Shown here one piece after another: positions 1-12,829 of a stretch of 64,000 nt of DNA. Position 1 is the stretch's first letter. Each line of letters opens with the position of its first letter. This DNA comes from Chromobotia macracanthus (lineage: Eukaryota > Chordata > Actinopteri > Cypriniformes > Botiidae). Below the pieces are notes generated by a model, which worked only from the letters and a program-made list of their open reading frames with translations, made no database searches and had not been told where the DNA came from. The stretch covers positions 310,001 to 374,000 of the forward strand of contig JAZGTH010000098.1 of NCBI GenBank assembly GCA_036877525.1, read 5' to 3'. The position numbers and the translations under genes were made by a program.

Positions 1-3000
1 GTGGGGTTACATTTGTACCTGAGCTTTCCATGACAAAACTTGGATCTGGTGCAGCTTGTGAGAGGCATGGCTGGGCAGGTTTGTGATTATCTAGGGCACA
101 TGAATAAGCCTGAACTGTGTTTGTTGTCCTCTGTTCTCTGTCGGGATAACCTAGCTGTTCCTTTGGTCTCTTTGTTATGCTTTTGTACATGGAGGGAGAA
201 GTGCTCGGGTCACCTTTTATAGGGTAAACACGTATGATTAGAGTATCATTAGATGCAGACTGGTCATGTGGTTTGGACGCAGGTGGAGCAGACAGTAAGG
301 TGCTGTTGAGTGCAGGTCTTGAAGAGATAAGGGTTGAATATGGAGAAGTGCTAAGACGGGGTGCTGATTTTCTTCCAAAATCAGGAGGCAGAGATTGAGC
401 TGGGCCTATTGGAGAACTAGAAGAATCTTGTGCTTGTGGCTCAACTGGGCTGATGTCAAAAGAAAATCTCAAGGGAGGGCTTTTTTGGCTACCCTGCATT
501 ATTTCACCTCCACCTTGCAAAGAAGAGGAAGAATTTCCAACTCTCTGTATCTGGGAGGAAGGAGTGGAAGGGGAATTAGGGGTGAATACAGCTGGGCTGG
601 ACTCTCGTAGGTATGAATAAATGCTTGGAACACAAAAACCTCTCATAGGTCTGCTTGGGGAGAGAGGACTTGGGCTTTGACTTGACTGAGAAGATTTCTT
701 AGAGTCCAGATAGATCTGCCCCCCATTTGTTGTGCTGGTTTTATCTACAGAAAAGCTGTCTTTCTTGGCTAAAATATTAGGCCCATCTGTAAAGGATCTT
801 GTGCTCATAGAGTTGCTATCTGGTGTATTTTGTTCGCTTTTTAATTTTATGGTTCTAACGTTAAAGCCAGTTTGTAGAAAATCTTTGTTCAAATTAGTTT
901 TATCTTTAGAAGCATTTTGGGAGAAAGTGTCTGGATTGTTGTTAATATTAGAGTTTTGGTTTGCATTGTTAGCAGTGCTTAGTTCCACTGTATCACCACC
1001 CTCTGTGGAATATTTCCTCAAAATACGTGAATGAGAATATGGCTGAGCTTTTAAAATCTCATGTGGACTGGATTTGGTTGTGAAATTGGGGAACTGCTGT
1101 TCGCCATCTCTAGCAACAGAAGCCTCTGGATTCTTTGAAATTTCTGTCTCGTGTTTGTTTAGCAACAACGGTGCCCCCGTAACTATCCTCTTACTTCTAG
1201 GTGAGAAAGGAAAATTACCTGTATCTGATATTCCCTCTGTTTTTGAAGGAGTGTCTGGAAATGAGTATGACCCTAATGCATCCCTGGCTTGGTCATCAGG
1301 GGTAACAGAAGAAGTGTACGATTGGGCATTTTTCAGTATACCTCTACTGAGTAATGTAAGGGACCTGACAGACCTTGTTGTCTGAGTCTGAATTTGTGTT
1401 GTCTCAGCATTGGACCTTCTCAGATTTGCCTTCCTCAATGAGAGAAGTAGGCTGCTTGTTGTTGGTTTGGAGCTCAATGGTTTGAAAGGCTCATTTTGAT
1501 CTTCAGTTTTTGACGTTCTGTATCCTCTGTGTTCCTCTGAGTGGAGCAACTTGGGTAGCTGACCATTGTCCAGAGGTGTGGGAACATGGTGTTGTTCAGC
1601 ACTGTTGTACATCGTGGCTCTATATGTGTCCACAATAGATGATTTCATAATGTCTTTCTTTGACTGAATTGTGGTTGTGACTTTTGGATAATTGCTGTCT
1701 TTTTGCCAGTCAGGAGAACTGCAGCTAGTTCCAGCAGTAAAATGCATGTCATTGTCATTAGGATCTCGCAACACATGTTGTCGGCGATCCAGGAGGAGTG
1801 AAGCAGATGGGTTGACATTATGTCCACAGTCCTGGGGTTCATGCTCTACCTCACTGCCGCCTTGTTTGGGTCTTCTAAGACGGCTACTCCAAGGTGGTGG
1901 AAGAACGGTTGCCAAGGCAGATGCTAACATAGCTGATGTAGGATTGAGAAGACTTTGCTCTGACTCAGAGGTACTTTCAGAAAGAGGTATGTGTAAAGAG
2001 GCTAATGATAAGTCCTGGCTTAGGACCTCTGAATGGCATGCAGAGAGCTCGCAGTCAGTGCTTGCTTTCAGACTACTGTCCGTTCTAAGGGAGGTCAGAT
2101 TACTGTGGTTTTGTGGAGTTGTTGAAGCATTTTCTCTACGGTCACTGGCACCAGATTCCTTGTTTGCATCTGTTCCCTTGCTAACTTCTGTTTGTTTCAC
2201 ACAAACAGGCTGAGTAGAATGTCTTTGTGAGCTGATGTGGGCTATTTGTGCTTGTTCAAGAAGGCCTAAGTTGTGCTGTATTCCTGTATCTTGTCCCTGG
2301 TTAGGTGTTTTAAATCCATATTGACTTTGTAGAGTGGAAAAGCTGTCTTCATCAAAAGGTGCTTTAGGCCCATCCCTGTCCTTAAATAATTTGCTACATG
2401 TGTCTGTTGTTGAAAATCTGTCCCTTAGCTGTCAGAACAACCAAAAGAGCTTTATATTAGTGTTGAATGTGGAAAAAAAACAAAAAAATGCATTCCCCAG
2501 CGGAAGCCCAGTGGCATTTTAAACTTTTGTTGCATTAACAAACTTAACTCCAGACTTGCCTGGGAAAACAGAATGAAATTCTTCTCACATATTTGAGCTA
2601 TTTAAACAAATCGCCACTCCCATTCCATAAACAAATAGTTTAACTTCAGCTTGACCTTTGCATTCCATTGAAAAAATATACCACGTCAAAGTTAAAAACT
2701 GCAAACATTAGAGCCAAGAGACATTTAAAAAACGCATTGCAATGAAGAAAGTTTATTTTAAAAAAGATTATTTCATTAGTTAGCAAGGCAAAAAGTCATT
2801 GATGATATATTTATTTATTTTTAATAAAACATCTAATTAGCATATCTACATCTTAGCTTGGATGCTTACCTCTGTGTGGTGTTGATTAGTTGTTTTGTTG
2901 ACCGTTTCATGTGTGCTGTCACTGTTAAATTAAGAAAATTATTTTTAACAAATGTAATTAAAATGTCTGCCAAAAACTTTCACTGAAAAGTCTGTTGATT

Positions 3001-6000
3001 AAATATTATCTTCATGCTACCTTTGACATGCCAAATCAAAAAGATTTACAAAGATAAGTTCCCTCCGGCAAATAAACAAAGATGAAAAAGAAAACGGTTC
3101 AATGTCTTAGATGCTATGCTTAGTCCTTCTCACAAATATTTTTCTACATTAACGTCTTTCATACATTCATCAGTACAACACAGTGAAACAAGAACAACAA
3201 CTTTGTCATTCCGTCCTTTCACTCATGTTAAGCATTTTGCCTGGCTTAAAGGGAGGGATCCAAACTGTTTTCTAAACCAGTATAGCACCCAGATGCAAGC
3301 TCACACAGTCATGCAAACAGATCTGTGGCGTTGTCAGGTAGTCACTATTTTTCAGAGTTGCAAATCTATCAAACACAAAGTTCAAACTTTTTAAAAATTA
3401 AATTATAATACTACCACTGCATGTTATTTGTATTATGTTTATGTTACTTTATAATTGTTATTTTGATTCCAAGTAAATCTGCAATCCATAACCTTATTTA
3501 GTTAGAAATAAACAAAAGTAGTTAATGAGCAAGTACAAAAGTTAATGTTCAAAATATTTTCCTTATCTAACCCTGATTCCTAACGGTAAGCTTATAAGAA
3601 TGATTTACAATCTGAGCGGTCGGGTTCGCTGGTTCAGTTTGACTTATTTAAACTCAACATATGTAAAACAAAATGTAAGTAACCTGCAGTTTTATGTTTC
3701 CAATAGAGATGGCGGTAGAGAGGCAAAGGTTATGGACTGCAGCTTTAATAGCATAAACATTCCTGCTCCATATGAAAACATGAACACACCTAGACACTAA
3801 CAGACAACCTCAAACGTGTGGAGTTACACAGCGGTTAACCTTATGTTATCAATCACACCCAATAAAACATGACTTATTGCTACAGAAGAACTATTACTAC
3901 AAGTCATAGGGTGAAAGGGTGTTTACTCAGCTGGCTAGAACGTTGCAAATGACAGAACACAAAGTGCTACTGCATACCTCACTGGACAAGTGATATGATT
4001 ACGTGCATTGTTTGTGTATTGAGTGGAATCTAATTTTCATATAACATTTACTAATAGGGAGAAGAAAGGTAATGATTTGGGAGTTAATAATGTGAGGTGC
4101 CAGGCTTATCATCTATACAGTTAACTGAAGGAGATTACCTTTTATGGATGCATTTGGGGTCTACTATTTAAAAGCCTATGTGTGGTTTGGACCCTCAGCA
4201 ATGCTAGTGCCATGCTCTGCCAGTCAGCTACAGCAACACATGCATGTAATATATATACCAACCTAACTGCTAAATGTTTATTTAGTAAATTTTAACAGAG
4301 TAGGAAATTGTTAAAAATCACACTCACATGTCAGTGTCAGTCTGCAATTTTTCTTTAGTGTCACTCACATGTCAGTGTCATTCTGCAGTTTTCCTTTAGT
4401 GTCCGTTTCTGTTTTGTTTCTTTTGGATGGAAGACTGGAGATGATGGTAGCGAACCTGGAAGATTCCCTCTGATCCTTAGATATCTTGCGGGCGTCTTTG
4501 TTAGGCCTGAGCAGTATTATCCGCTTGATCTGGAAATCTGATCGGCACCAACCTTAAACAAGATAAATCATTACAAATTATAGTATGATAACACATTTTT
4601 ATATGTACAGTGCTATTCAAAAGTCAGAGTCCACCTGTGAAAATTCTCTGTTTTGCAATTTTCTTATTTAATTATTAAATAGACTCATTAAATAGATTAA
4701 ATAGGTTTTCATAAATCATACTATCACCATGACCATTTGAGCAAAAATTTAACAAATAATTAATTTCTTAGTATTTGGTTTGTTTGCTTTATTTTTTTTT
4801 ATTAGTGCCCTGAAAAAGGGTAGAATAATATATTTTAGTCAGTTAATGTCAAAACATTTAGCTTTACATTTTGTAAAATCCTAAAACTTTGTTTTTCCAG
4901 GTTTAACTTTAGAGTCCCGGATTTTTAACATCTACACAGACTTTTGAAGAGCACTGTATATGCTCTTCACTGTATATGTTAACAACAACAGTTAGTTTAA
5001 AATACAAATTATTGTATGTCTGATTGTATGTCTGATCTGGAGTTGTAAACTCACCTCCGCTGCTTTTTTGCTGACCTGTTAAGCGCAGTGAAGCTGAAGC
5101 TGCAGTGGTTCTGGGTTCAGATTCTTTTTCATTATATTGATCAGACGGTCCAGGATGTAACTTCTCATGCCAGCTTACATTCTGAAAACTAATCAAGCGT
5201 TTGTCATTCAAATGCTGAAACTTTGGCAACCTGATAACATGATATTAAGGTTAACTCCCCTAACAAAATTCCAGACAGGAACACCCATAGAAGTTTTCTT
5301 AATGACATTTGCAGTGATGGTTCATCTAATTGTTTTGTGCAAATACTTTAACATCTGCAGAGAAAATGATTAGCCAGTTGCTTTTTGTATTTCTTATGAT
5401 AATGGTGCAGATAAACATTTTTGTTTACGTGTTTCGTTTATGAACATGTTTCATAATTACTTTTAGTGCAAAGGGTGTTAACAACTTGTACAAAAGCTAA
5501 ACTAGACCATTTACATGGCAAGACATGTTTTACACTCAGCCCAAGATTAATGACGACTCATCACATCATCTCTGTTATGGAGGCGTGTTTCTAAATCTCT
5601 AGAAACAAAATAACATAATAATAATAATTTTATTATTATCTGGCAGTTTTGTCTGTGTGCTGGAAACAATACGTACTTATATAATTAGGAAGTTATATAA
5701 GAAGAAGTTGGTTCACGTTAAATCGATCGATATCTTGTTGTAATTCTCCGATTGTTAAAATATGAATAACTGGGGGGCAAACACGACAATGGCGATAACA
5801 CCTTATTGAACATAAACACTGGCCAACATTTACACAAGTTAATTAAATCAGGGCAACCCGTCAAGTTTAAAGTTACGAACTTTAATGCAATGTTAATGCA
5901 ATGGATTCGGATGATCAGACAGGGTCGAAAAAATAAAATACGTGAAGTAAAGAGAAAGTATCACAGTGAAAACTGTGAAACTTTGTACCCTACCTCGCTT

Positions 6001-6109
6001 TGTCAGGGCGTGTGTAAAGTCGGTCTTGATTCGAGGCAACGCCGGGCAAGCTCTCTGTCTCTCCGCTTTCATGAGTTGACTGCTGACATGTCAGGTCATA
6101 AGTTGACAT
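1..6109 (-). CDS. Unrecognised large Ser/Thr-rich protein gene, 5' part (partial, runs off left edge)
   Basis: Four exons on the minus strand join in one frame: 6109-5994, 5173-5055, 4552-4369 and 2423-1. The first holds an ATG at 6109-6107 and ends at donor GAG|GTAGGG. The last has no stop for about 807 codons and leaves the window, so at least about 947 residues are visible. Codon use and the lack of stops make it the largest coding stretch here. The protein is hydrophilic, rich in Ser, Thr, Pro and Asn, with no signal peptide, membrane segment or cysteine-metal motif, so it is probably mostly disordered. Short tracts stand out: a basic stretch FQIKRIILLRPNKDARKISK in exon 3, KPTTSSLLLSLRKANLRR, and Pro/Ser-rich SPSPLSPSRPMRGF and SPPLRFSFDISPV. 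I do not recognise the family. Exons 2 and 4 stay in frame only if the second of two close AGs is the acceptor (AATGTAAG|C at 5174, CTAAG|G at 2424), so an extra unseen exon is possible. The exon 4 reading frame is secure; the upstream joins are moderate. Confidence 0.7.
2424..4368 (-). other. Intron 3 of the left-edge gene
   Basis: AT-rich intron of about 1.9 kb between the third exon and the large exon. I see no additional exon in it. It contains one short inverted-repeat transposon copy (about 3477-3748). Confidence 0.55.
3477..3748. mobile_element. MITE family B copy (CTGCAG-ended), intronic
   Basis: Begins CTGCAATCCATAACC and ends GGTTATGGACTGCAGCTTTAA, matching the ends of three other copies at 41169, 58262 and 63634. 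There is no coding capacity. The inner conserved block AGAGATGGCGGTAGAGAGGCAAA near the 3' end is shared by all copies. Confidence 0.7.
4321..4402 (-). repeat. Tandem duplication (2 x 41 bp) covering a splice donor
   Basis: Positions 4321-4361 and 4362-4402 are near-identical 41-bp units. Read on the minus strand each contains ACTGACAT|GTGAGTG, so the donor of the third exon of the left-edge gene exists twice. The upstream copy (after 4369) keeps the frame to the next exon. Using the downstream copy would add 41 nt, which reads into an in-frame TGA at once. Confidence 0.85.
4606..4958. mobile_element. Non-autonomous Tc1/mariner-type element
   Basis: Outer ends TACAGTGCTATTCAAAAGTC and GACTTTTGAAGAGCACTGTA are inverted repeats matching at 19 of 20 bases, with TA at the edges as expected for Tc1/mariner insertion. 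About 353 bp, AT-rich, no open frame. It lies in the intron between exons 2 and 3 of the left-edge gene. Confidence 0.75.
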
Positions 6110-6330
6110 TGCTTGACTGTAGTTTGCTCGTCTAATTTGGTTACCTCCCCTTAACACCTCCGGGCATCGGTGTTACCCTTAAGTACCCTCAAAGGCAGCA
6201 CGACTGTGCAGTCGGCTGGGGAAAGTCGCGTATGGTAGCTCAGACCCATCGTGACGACCAAATTACCCGCCGCCGCCCGTCTTGTGTTTTCACCCCGGTG
6301 TGTGTTAACAATGGTGAGAGGAAGGGCGAA
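5985..6330 (-). promoter_or_regulatory. Probable promoter and 5' region of the left-edge gene
   Basis: This stretch is richer in G+C and CpG than the surrounding AT-rich DNA (for example CCCGCCGCCGCCCGTC near 6268). It lies at and just upstream of the first coding exon on the minus strand. No clear TATA box is seen. The transcription start is not determined. Confidence 0.4.
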
Positions 6331-6698
6331 ATGGTGTTTAAACACAAACTAAAACACTGTACTGTACTAAACTGTACTGTATTGAAATGTTACGTTTATT
6401 CAGGGCCATGGCTACAGCCATAAGCTTATATAGATAGACATAACGCCGGAAAGTTAGTGTATAAGCGGATAATGGTGCTGTTATTCATCTCTCATCTAAG
6501 ACTAGAGACTTTACATTTTAAATGTCTTTAAACGTATGTGAAATGTTTTCCAAAGGTTTGTCTGTCTGAGGGAGAAAGCGACAACTGAGTAAAGACACAA
6601 TCTTGTGTTTGTGTTTCAATTTATTTCCGATAGGTGGAGACATAAACGTGAATAAAATGTGAAATAAATGAAAGGAGAAATAATAAAACATAAAATAC

Positions 6699-6731
6699 CG
6701 CTCTCTCTCTCAACACACACATAAATATACA

Positions 6732-6789
<58 letters not shown>

Positions 6790-6816
6790 ATTTTTATTTT
6801 TATATTATATACATAT

Positions 6817-6879
<63 letters not shown>

Positions 6880-6893
6880 TATATTTGTTTTTT

Positions 6894-6948
<55 letters not shown>

Positions 6949-6950
6949 TG
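6699..6950. repeat. Compound microsatellite (CT)n, (TA)n, (CA)n, (GT)n
   Basis: A short CT run (6702-6710) is followed by long TA runs broken by CACACA and GTGTGT tracts around 6864-6915. Open frames of 95-123 codons across it are products of the repeat. Confidence 0.95.
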
Positions 6951-9900
6951 AATATGAACATTAGTAAAAACAATACAAAGGTACTTTTCCATGGTTTACT
7001 AGGAAGCAAAATATAGCAAAATAGTGAACAAGACATGAATAATAGGGAATGAGAATCAATTCTAGTCAAGATTGTTTCAGTAATCAAGAGTAATTATTGG
7101 TCATCTGTCTAATCTGCCAAGATTAATAGGGCCTAGTGGTGGATTTCTAATTATTTTATGTAGCAATACCAAAGGCCATCAATTAGACTCATTATTGGTA
7201 TGATACAAAAAGGCACATCTCAGTGTAACATTGCTAAAGGGTGTGTGTGCTGTGCTGATGCACACATGTTGGCATGGATAAAACAATCATTTTGATAAAT
7301 GTGTGTGGGTGTTTGGAGGTAAAAGGAAAATTGTGTTCTATAAAGCTGATGTTTATTTCCAGACGCCATTATTATAAATCTAGTCATGGAGTGATACGTA
7401 CGTTGATCCATTATAGCAATGCAATTTAATACTGTAATAGAATCTAAACAGTTTTATTTCAATGTTGTTTAAAACTAACTCGTATGATCAATGCATCTGG
7501 GGTTTAATGTATATCCGTCTTTTAGGTTTGTTGGCAAAAGATCAGTTTGATCACAGTGGTGGCTGTAGTAATCTTTTAGTTGGAGAGGGTTACATATTTT
7601 ATATAGGCTGTTTGTCATCTGCTACATAAATCAAGCACCAGTGCTGTAAAATGCATTATCTCCTGGAGAGATTATGACATGGCCAATTCATAACTGTGAA
7701 TTGATTTTCTTAAATGCGGTCTATGGCAGTGCATTTAGAACACATATTGCAGTGGTTAGCATAATCAAGTTTTTATGTTTCTAAAAAAGTAATCACAAAA
7801 CATAATCAGCAAATCGGGGAGAGCATGGAAAATGAAAAGAACATGGTTTGCTCCAATCAGTCAGTGCTTAACAATATCACTCTAGTGTGTGTGTTTGTGT
7901 GTGTGGGGGTTAAAATTTGCATCATGAAAATGAAACGTCCCCACAAAAATAGCAAAACCTGAAATCGCCTACACTGTGGGCAGCACATCAATTCCTACGA
8001 AGAAAACAGCTTAAAACTTTTTTTTTTAACAAGTTTTAATTAAAATCCTAAATTGTTTTTGTGAGGGTTAAGTTTAGGCGTAAGGTTAATGGATATGACT
8101 AAGGTGGATGAGGTGGACATTTCCTGTCAGACTTATTGTGATTAATCCTTAGACTCAACATAACGGTTGTTGTGGCTCAGATGACCGCAGCATAAATAAT
8201 CTTCATCATGCATTCAGTACCTTTCGTCGAAGCTGTATGAAAATACATCAGTGCAAATTTAAGACCATTAATGGTTGTTGAACCAGGAGGGACTCTAGGG
8301 TAATATTGCATTAGACCAAATATGGTTCAGACTAACAATTACTTTGCTAAATATTGCTAAGACTATCTAACAGAGGAGTTAAATAATTAAAGCAGGGACC
8401 ATACAGGGCATTAATTTAATGACACACTAATTAAAATGGCTTCATCTACAGTTAAACTACGGCTATATGTAGTTAATGCAGTTCCCTTGTGGCTTTGAAT
8501 CAACAGCTGTCCAAAACTCATCTTTAAAATACCTTCAGCTTGTTAAGCACCAAGAACATCTTTATTAAATGACAAGGCAACTGTTTAATTAAAAAACACA
8601 TTTTTATTCTGCCGGCCGACAGGACAACTGGGATTCTGGTGACTGGTGAATCAGAGGTTAACCATGGCAGCAGCCTGGCAGCAGTATTGACTTTTGGGTT
8701 ATTATACTTAAGTGGTGACTAGAAGAGGCAAATGGCAGTAACGGATTATCTGTTTTGAGGGGTTGCATTCTTAGAATCAATAAGAGTCCATTTGCAGAAA
8801 TAGGGCAATTTAGGGGAAAATACACCCTTGTTCTTGGTACTTACAAAAGTCCCTTACCCATACTACCATACTCTAGCTATCTGCAGCCTTTTCCACTCCC
8901 ATAGTTAAATTAGGAAATAAAGCAGCAGAGAAAAAAACATGTCAACATCTCTGAATTTTGTCATATTTTAGAACATCCCACAGCTTTTTTTAATTCATAA
9001 TGACTAAATTAGACCAAAGGTTTTTTGTTTAGTGTCTGAACTACCCTTTTTACAAAAAATGAAGATGAGAAATATCCCCTGACCATTTAAACAGAAAACA
9101 AGAACATATTTTTTTTAAAAAAAACAATTTTTATCATGCAGTTTCTTGTTCAGTTGTTTCTGATTTGACGTTTGTATTTGCATGTTTTCATGCACGAGTC
9201 CACTGCGGCTGGGCTGCCCTGTGGCTCATGCGGTAATTACTGATTGCATTAGTTCTGGTACGAGCACCCAGCCACCAGCTGATGTCAGCCCAGGAAGTCA
9301 ATGCCTTTAGAGACAGAGAGGCTGTTGGGGAAGTCAATGACCTCTTTAAGTGATGAGAGAGCACAGATCGAGATTGCAGCCCAGTCCAATTGGGTCTCAG
9401 AGGGGTCATAAAGAGGTTTGGTTGTTTTTCTGGTTGATTTTACAGCACTTTCACTTTTTCCAAAGCCTTCTTACTAGATCTTTCAGGCTGTCTTCCCAAT
9501 TTGCACACAAACACCCTCAAGATAAAGAATAAAAGCAATTCCAAGAATAAAAGCATTTCAATGTGACAGATGTAAAAAGGCTCTTCCGAGATGGACCCAA
9601 CAGTTGGCTTGTACAATTTACAGGGCCAAATCACAAATCACAGACTAACTCCTACAGTCAATCAATGGCATTTACATCTATTGCGGACTGGCCAACCAGA
9701 CTCTCCCTTGGAGACAGACATTAATTGGCGTGTGTAGTGGTATGGACCACTGATCAATCCCAATCAACTCATGTGAAACGTTCATAATAGAGCACTAATA
9801 CTTATGCAAGGCATGTCAACCTCACATTTATGATATCCCAGAAGTGAATTATGGGAAAAATGATATGGGTCAAGTATCAGTTTGATATGAGTTATTGGAA

Positions 9901-12020
9901 ACGGAAGAACATTTAGACTCAACATGCATATAGATCTAAATGCAAAGACTCTTCAATTGATTCCAGGCACTTGCTCTCCTTAATGTTCCCTTAATCTCAC
10001 ATTGCCCAACTCTGAACTTTAATCTAATCAGCAAAGAGATCATTCTCATTTACCCAGAAGGAAATGGTCTCTCACCCTCCATGTCTTGCTGTGTCATTTT
10101 TCACAGGCTGCAGAGTTTTTCCTTATGTCCTCTTTAGGGACCTACATTCCAAAGAACTGGGAACCCAGCTAACAGTTTTAGGTTGTAAGGATGTTTCCCT
10201 GACTTTTCCATTAAGTAACAAACATGGTAAAAACATTATTTTTAAAGTTCTAGGAACATTCAAAACGTCCAGTTTTTTAGACGTATTAAAATTATTGCTT
10301 GGTTATAATCTGCAGATCTTTAGATGTTTAAATCACTTACAATTGGAAACAAATGTAATTTGGGATCTACTGACATTGATGTTTTTAAATAAGAATTAGA
10401 CTCTTCCTGACAATAAGAGTATACACTAATGAAGAGAGATGTTTACAGGGTCAAAGTGCATAGGTCAGGGCAGCCTAAGGTGACACAGATGAACACTACA
10501 TCCTATTACAAGTGTTCTATTAAAGCTTTTGACTATGCATCAGATTTCCAACAGGGTTCAAGCCCAACTGGCGTCTCTGAATCATAAACGTGTCACCAAA
10601 AATGTGAATGCCTTTTTTAGCCAATCGCTTGAAAAGGGTCACAGAATCTGTTGACACAGAGCAATAACATTGCATCCCTTTGGATCCACCTCCCTACACA
10701 AGAAAAGCACAGTTCATTCCTTTAATGTGAACGGGGTGTGCCCTCAAACTGATGCCAAAGATTACTTCAGGGCAATTAACCATAGTGATAGAATGAACTC
10801 AGTGTGACTTGATCTGAGATGTGAAAGAGATGAATAGAGCGCAAGAGAGGAAGGAACAGTGAGAAGCAGATGATGAGATTGGAAAGAGATATGTGATGTC
10901 CTGGCAGAGCTAGCAGACTGGCCCCATTGTCCGCCCTTGCAAAATCAGCACTACCCCATTTCTTTCTGAAAGCTGTCTGGTAGAGCACTAAGCCTTCTCG
11001 TTTTTTTAGTGATTACCCGACATTTCTTTTCTTTGCTGCTGGTGCTTCCTGCCAGATCTCTTTAATACCTCCACTGTCAAGGGTCTCAGTAATAACGCAG
11101 CTGCTTTTTTATTGATAATGTGTCACAGAATCTCTGTATGTCGTTATCGAACACTTGAGAAACAGAATGGCATTTGCAGTGGGAAATAAGTGATCGATAG
11201 AGCACAGCAAATTAAGTAATAGCATTTTTGTGTCGGTGCATATTACAGCTGGGTTAACAGCCTTTGGATCAGCAAGGCAGGATGAACAGATCAATCTGCA
11301 CATAGAGCTGACGTCTCGCTTTGACAACACAGTTAGCTATCATACCGAGAAATGTGTTTGAGGACAATGTGGAAAACCACCCTCAGATATTTAACTCATG
11401 GATCAGAACCATGAAGCAGGCAGGAATTAATGGAAATCCATTTTATCTTCTGTGAGGAAAACAGCTTTTCTGTAAAGACGCAAGTAAAGATGCATTAAAA
11501 ATTTAGATAACCCAATGGAAAATGTTATTGCTCAGATGTTGCTCTTATATCTCAGGAGATTTGATGGACTTCTCAGTTGTGTTTCAGTTTCATCAAGTAT
11601 CAATTCAAGTATCAGATGTTTCTCCTAAAATTGCTCAGAAGAGATAGTTTGCAAATGAGACAATTGTTAAAATACATTATAAGTATGGAGCTATGAAGTT
11701 AGTGTAGATTGTATAGCTAAAATATTCATGTTTTGGACAAATTTTATGAGAAATGTTTCTTAGTTGATATTGTGAGATTATTTTACTTGATTGTAGACTT
11801 GGCACATTTTAGCTTAGTTTGTGATACTGTTGAGCACTGTTTCTGTAATAAAACTCAAGTGGAGATGTGAAATTTCTGTTTTTTTAGAAGTATTTGAGAC
11901 TTAAGCCAATGTTTCCTTTTGCTCTCTCCTTGCTCTAATTGCTCATTGTTGTCTATGAGGAACAATTGAGATATTAAAGAGATATCATCTGTGACTTTTG
12001 GAGCAGATTTACCAAGTCTT
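6951..12020. other. Intergenic DNA, no gene seen
   Basis: About 5 kb of AT-rich sequence between the left-edge gene and chodl. No exon with a usable frame and splice sites was found. A fragment of the AACGTT-rich element lies at 10164-10290. Stretches near 8100-8700 and 10400-11340 are less repetitive, with AATTA-type motifs, and could hold conserved non-coding elements, but that cannot be judged from one sequence. Confidence 0.5.
10164..10290 (-). mobile_element. MITE family A, fragment
   Basis: Starts CCCAGCTAACAGTTTTAGGTTG and continues through AACATTATTTTTAAAGTTCTAGGAAC, the reverse complement of the 3' part of the fuller copies at 37195 and 60434. The other end is missing. Confidence 0.7.
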
Positions 12021-12024
12021 ACCA

Positions 12025-12230
12025 GGGGGCAGTTGTGGCCTACTGGTAAGTGAGTTGGGCTTGTGATCAAAAGGTTGCTGGTTAGATTCCAGCGCTGGCA
12101 GGTAGCAACTGAAGTGCCCTTGAGCAAGGCACCTAACCCTTGATTGCTCCCTGGGTGCAGCAGTGTACGTTTTGGGTATGGGTTACCATATCTGACAAAT
12201 ATGTCACATGTTAAAAAAGTTACCCACCCC
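12025..12230 (+). mobile_element. tRNA-derived SINE
   Basis: Has an A-box-like GTGGCCTACTGGTAAGTGAG and a B-box-like GGTTGCTGGTTAGATTCCAG with about 30 nt between them. This is followed by the fish SINE body GTGCCCTTGAGCAAGGCACC and a body running to about 12230. It does not fold as a functional tRNA, and the tail belongs to the SINE. Confidence 0.75.
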
Positions 12231-12281
12231 TACTGAAACTAAGAATAAGTGACCTACATTTAAAACAAACTCCACCTTGTG

Positions 12282-12395
12282 TTCCTGTAGCTCAGTTGTT
12301 ACAGAGCTTTGTGTTAGCAGTGCAGAGGTTGCGGGTTTGATTCCCAGGGAACTGTATGTACTAATAAATTGCATAGCTTGAATGCCAAATGCACA
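12282..12395 (+). mobile_element. tRNA-derived SINE, TGTAGCTCAGTTGTTA type
   Basis: Reads TCCTGTAGCTCAGTTGTTACAGAGC, then GTTGCGGGTTTGATTCCCAGG (B-box), then the tail seen in other copies (TGCATAGCTTGAATGC). It is one of at least six related pieces in the window. Confidence 0.75.
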
Positions 12396-12467
12396 AATGT
12401 AGATACAGACCAATCTCACCAACACATCATCGTGCAATTTCAAGTCTGCAAATCAGCCATTTTGTTT

Positions 12468-12526
12468 CACATTTACATTTATTCATTTAGCAGAAGCTTT
12501 TATCCAAAGCGACTTACAAGTGTGGA
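12468..12526 (+). repeat. SINE 3' tail fragment
   Basis: TTTACATTTATTCATTTAGC and CCAAAGCGACTTACAAGTG are the common 3' tail of the fish tRNA SINEs found elsewhere here (for example minus strand 21396-21440). The head is absent. Confidence 0.65.
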
Positions 12527-12829
12527 ATACAACAAGCGAGTCAACCTGAAGAGGCAACTAGACACAATAAGTGCTCATAATACAAGTTTCAGACATTGCT
12601 CAGAGTATCATATTCTACAACAAGGGAGAGATTTAAAGGGAAGAGGGATGGGAAATGAAGGGAAAGGAAATGAAGGGAAAGGATTTTTTTTTATGATGAG
12701 GTTAAGTGCTCACATCTGTGAACCTGCACATTGCATAACAAACGAGGGTATGCCTGCTTGCTCGAAGCCTGTTATTCCAGAGCGTTTTCACCTCGTCTCA
12801 ATAAATCACTTCCACACACTCCAACACCG

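Noticed and set aside
1692..2213. 173-codon plus-strand open frame
   Set aside because: It is antisense to the large minus-strand exon, which has the better composition and joins other exons in phase.
4909..5229. 106-codon minus-strand frame as a separate gene
   Set aside because: Only its middle part (5173-5055) is coding, as exon 2 of the left-edge gene; the rest reads into introns and a transposon.
6621..7087. Open frames of 95 and 123 codons on minus strand
   Set aside because: Produced by TA, CA and GT microsatellites (Tyr-Ile and His-Thr repeats).
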